A stretch of 36,183 bases of DNA from CAZOBJ01 sp964577825. GTDB lineage: Bacteria; Planctomycetota; SZUA-567; JAFGNG01. The notes below the pieces were generated by a model. That model was not told where the DNA came from. It made no database searches and saw only the letters and a list, made by a program, of their open reading frames with translations. The DNA is taken from positions 1 through 36,183 of the forward strand of contig CAZOBJ010000026.1 of NCBI GenBank assembly GCA_964577825.1, read 5' to 3'. Shown here in pieces: positions 35,156 to 36,183 of the stretch (position 1 is the stretch's first letter; each line of letters begins with the position of its first letter). The translations under genes and the position numbers were made by a program.

Positions 35156-35233
35156 GCGTGCGGCCAACGAAACCGGACGCGTGCGCGGCCCGCCCCGGGT
35201 CGGCGCGCCGGACCATCCGAAAGGAGGAGTCGA

Positions 35234-36181
35234 ATGTCGGAGATTCGCGAACGAAAGGGCGGCTACTACCGCGTCATCCAGTCCCAGGGCGCGGGAAAGG
35301 AGTTTTTCGCGTGGCTCGGGCGCACGCGCCCGGAGGCCGAGGCCGAGCTCGAGCGCGTCCAGGCCCAAGAGAAGCGCGCCCGCGCCGAGCAGCGCCAGGC
35401 CCTGCCCGAGGCCGACCGCCGCCGCCTGTGGAAGCGCATCGGCGAGTTCCGCGCGGACGACGTGCGCGCGTGCCTGGCCAAGAACCGGGTGGCCTTCTTC
35501 ACGGACGCGCCGGAGAACTTCACCGCGCAGGGCCGCACGAACCCCACCACGCGGCTCTTCGACGCGTGCCGCATCGGGTTCCAGACGATCGGCACCGAGG
35601 AGGTGCTCGCCGGCGGGCTCGACGCGTTCGACGTGCTCTTCTGCCCCGGGGGGTTCGGCTACCTGCCGCCCAAGCCCCTGGCGCAGCGTCTGACCGCGTT
35701 CGTACGCGGGGGCGGCGGGTTCCTGGGGTTTTGCGCGGGCGCGTTCCTGCCTCTTTCGAAGTACCTCAAGCTCGTGGACGCCGGGTTCGACTATCTGCGC
35801 GAGACCGGCATCGCCATGGTGCACCTCGATGCTCGCGACCCGGTGGCCACCGGCGTCGAGTCCACGGCGCAGGAGCCCGTGTACGCCCTGTACAACCGGC
35901 CGGCCAAGGCGCGCGGCCACCGCGTGCACATCCGCATGTTCCGGGGCAACGGCCCGCTCTTGAAGGCCCGCGGCCGGACGCGCGTGGTGGGGTACTTCGA
36001 CAGCAACCGGCCCTATGCGGCCATCCTGCGCGGCCGGTACGGCACAGGGCGGGTGCTCGTGTTTAGCGTACATCCGGACGTGAACATGGCGCTGCTTCGC
36101 GAGCGGACCTCGGAGGAGAACGTGGTCCAGAACGCGCGGCTCTTCACGAACGCGGTGCTCCACTGCGCGCGCCGCCGGTAG
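35234..36181 (+). CDS. Class I glutamine amidotransferase-like protein, BPL_N type (315 aa)
   Basis: The C-terminal 220 residues have a type 1 glutamine amidotransferase-like fold related to the N-terminal domain of eukaryotic biotin-protein ligase. Key features: DVLFCPGGFGYLP, the nucleophile elbow GFLGFCAGAFLPL (likely Cys near residue 170) and FSVHPDVN, where related proteins have HPE. The Asp in place of Glu in the triad position and lack of any synthase partner leave enzymatic activity open. About 90 N-terminal residues (MSEIRERKGGYYRVIQ and a charged helix) are not assigned. Start ATG 35234 has AAAGGAGGAG upstream. The stop TAG ends two bases before the window end, so the gene is complete. 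Confidence 0.8.
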   Translation: MSEIRERKGGYYRVIQSQGAGKEFFAWLGRTRPEAEAELERVQAQEKRARAEQRQALPEADRRRLWKRIGEFRADDVRACLAKNRVAFFTDAPENFTAQGRTNPTTRLFDACRIGFQTIGTEEVLAGGLDAFDVLFCPGGFGYLPPKPLAQRLTAFVRGGGGFLGFCAGAFLPLSKYLKLVDAGFDYLRETGIAMVHLDARDPVATGVESTAQEPVYALYNRPAKARGHRVHIRMFRGNGPLLKARGRTRVVGYFDSNRPYAAILRGRYGTGRVLVFSVHPDVNMALLRERTSEENVVQNARLFTNAVLHCARRR

Positions 36182-36183
36182 TG

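Overview
The window is very GC-rich bacterial chromosome with compact gene packing. There is no phage, insertion sequence, CRISPR array or plasmid hallmark. The gene set (flagellar cap protein FliD, Psp envelope-stress pair, two sigma-54 activators, an RND efflux pump, a methyltransferase of the MttB family, and a PheT of about 670 residues without the usual N-terminal tRNA-binding domain) fits a flagellated, diderm, environmental bacterium. Planctomycetota or a related deep lineage is my best guess, held at low confidence because no rRNA is present.

Layout. 1-2020: pspA (minus) and pspF (plus), divergent, with a near-consensus sigma-54 promoter and a palindrome between them. 2085-2490: an exact 201-bp tandem duplication. 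2574-6194: a sigma-28-like promoter and a 1171-residue FliD with an unusual architecture. 6269-13940 (all minus): a run led by leuC, then a small lipoprotein, a NagB-like sugar isomerase, a PIG-L deacetylase, an MttB-family methyltransferase, leuD, a ferritin-like/VIT1 metal transporter and an uncharacterised membrane protein. 14004-14161: terminator and palindromic repeats. 14317-19568 (minus): RND pump and its periplasmic adaptor. 19735-21627 (plus): a protein with two degenerate receiver domains and an HD hydrolase domain.

21659-28367 (minus) is the classic translation cluster tRNA-Val, thrS, infC, rpmI, rplT, pheS, pheT, with infC almost certainly starting at a non-AUG (AUC) codon. 28418-33199 (minus) holds glnA, serA, corA and an mscS-family channel, with a sigma-54-type promoter before glnA. 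33435-34997 (minus) is a GAF/AAA+/Fis-HTH activator directly upstream of glnA. 35234-36181 (plus) is a glutamine-amidotransferase-like protein.

How they work together. Two sigma-54 modules stand out, each with the same architecture: activator gene, palindrome, then a -24/-12 promoter about 75-100 bp further on (pspF to pspA, and the GAF activator to glnA). The leuC-to-leuD interval carries an unexplained NagB/PIG-L/MttB insertion, which is the best candidate here for an undescribed metabolic unit. The other unusual proteins are the FliD with a discoidin-like insert, the RND permease with a large insert in its periplasmic part, and the double pseudo-receiver HD protein.
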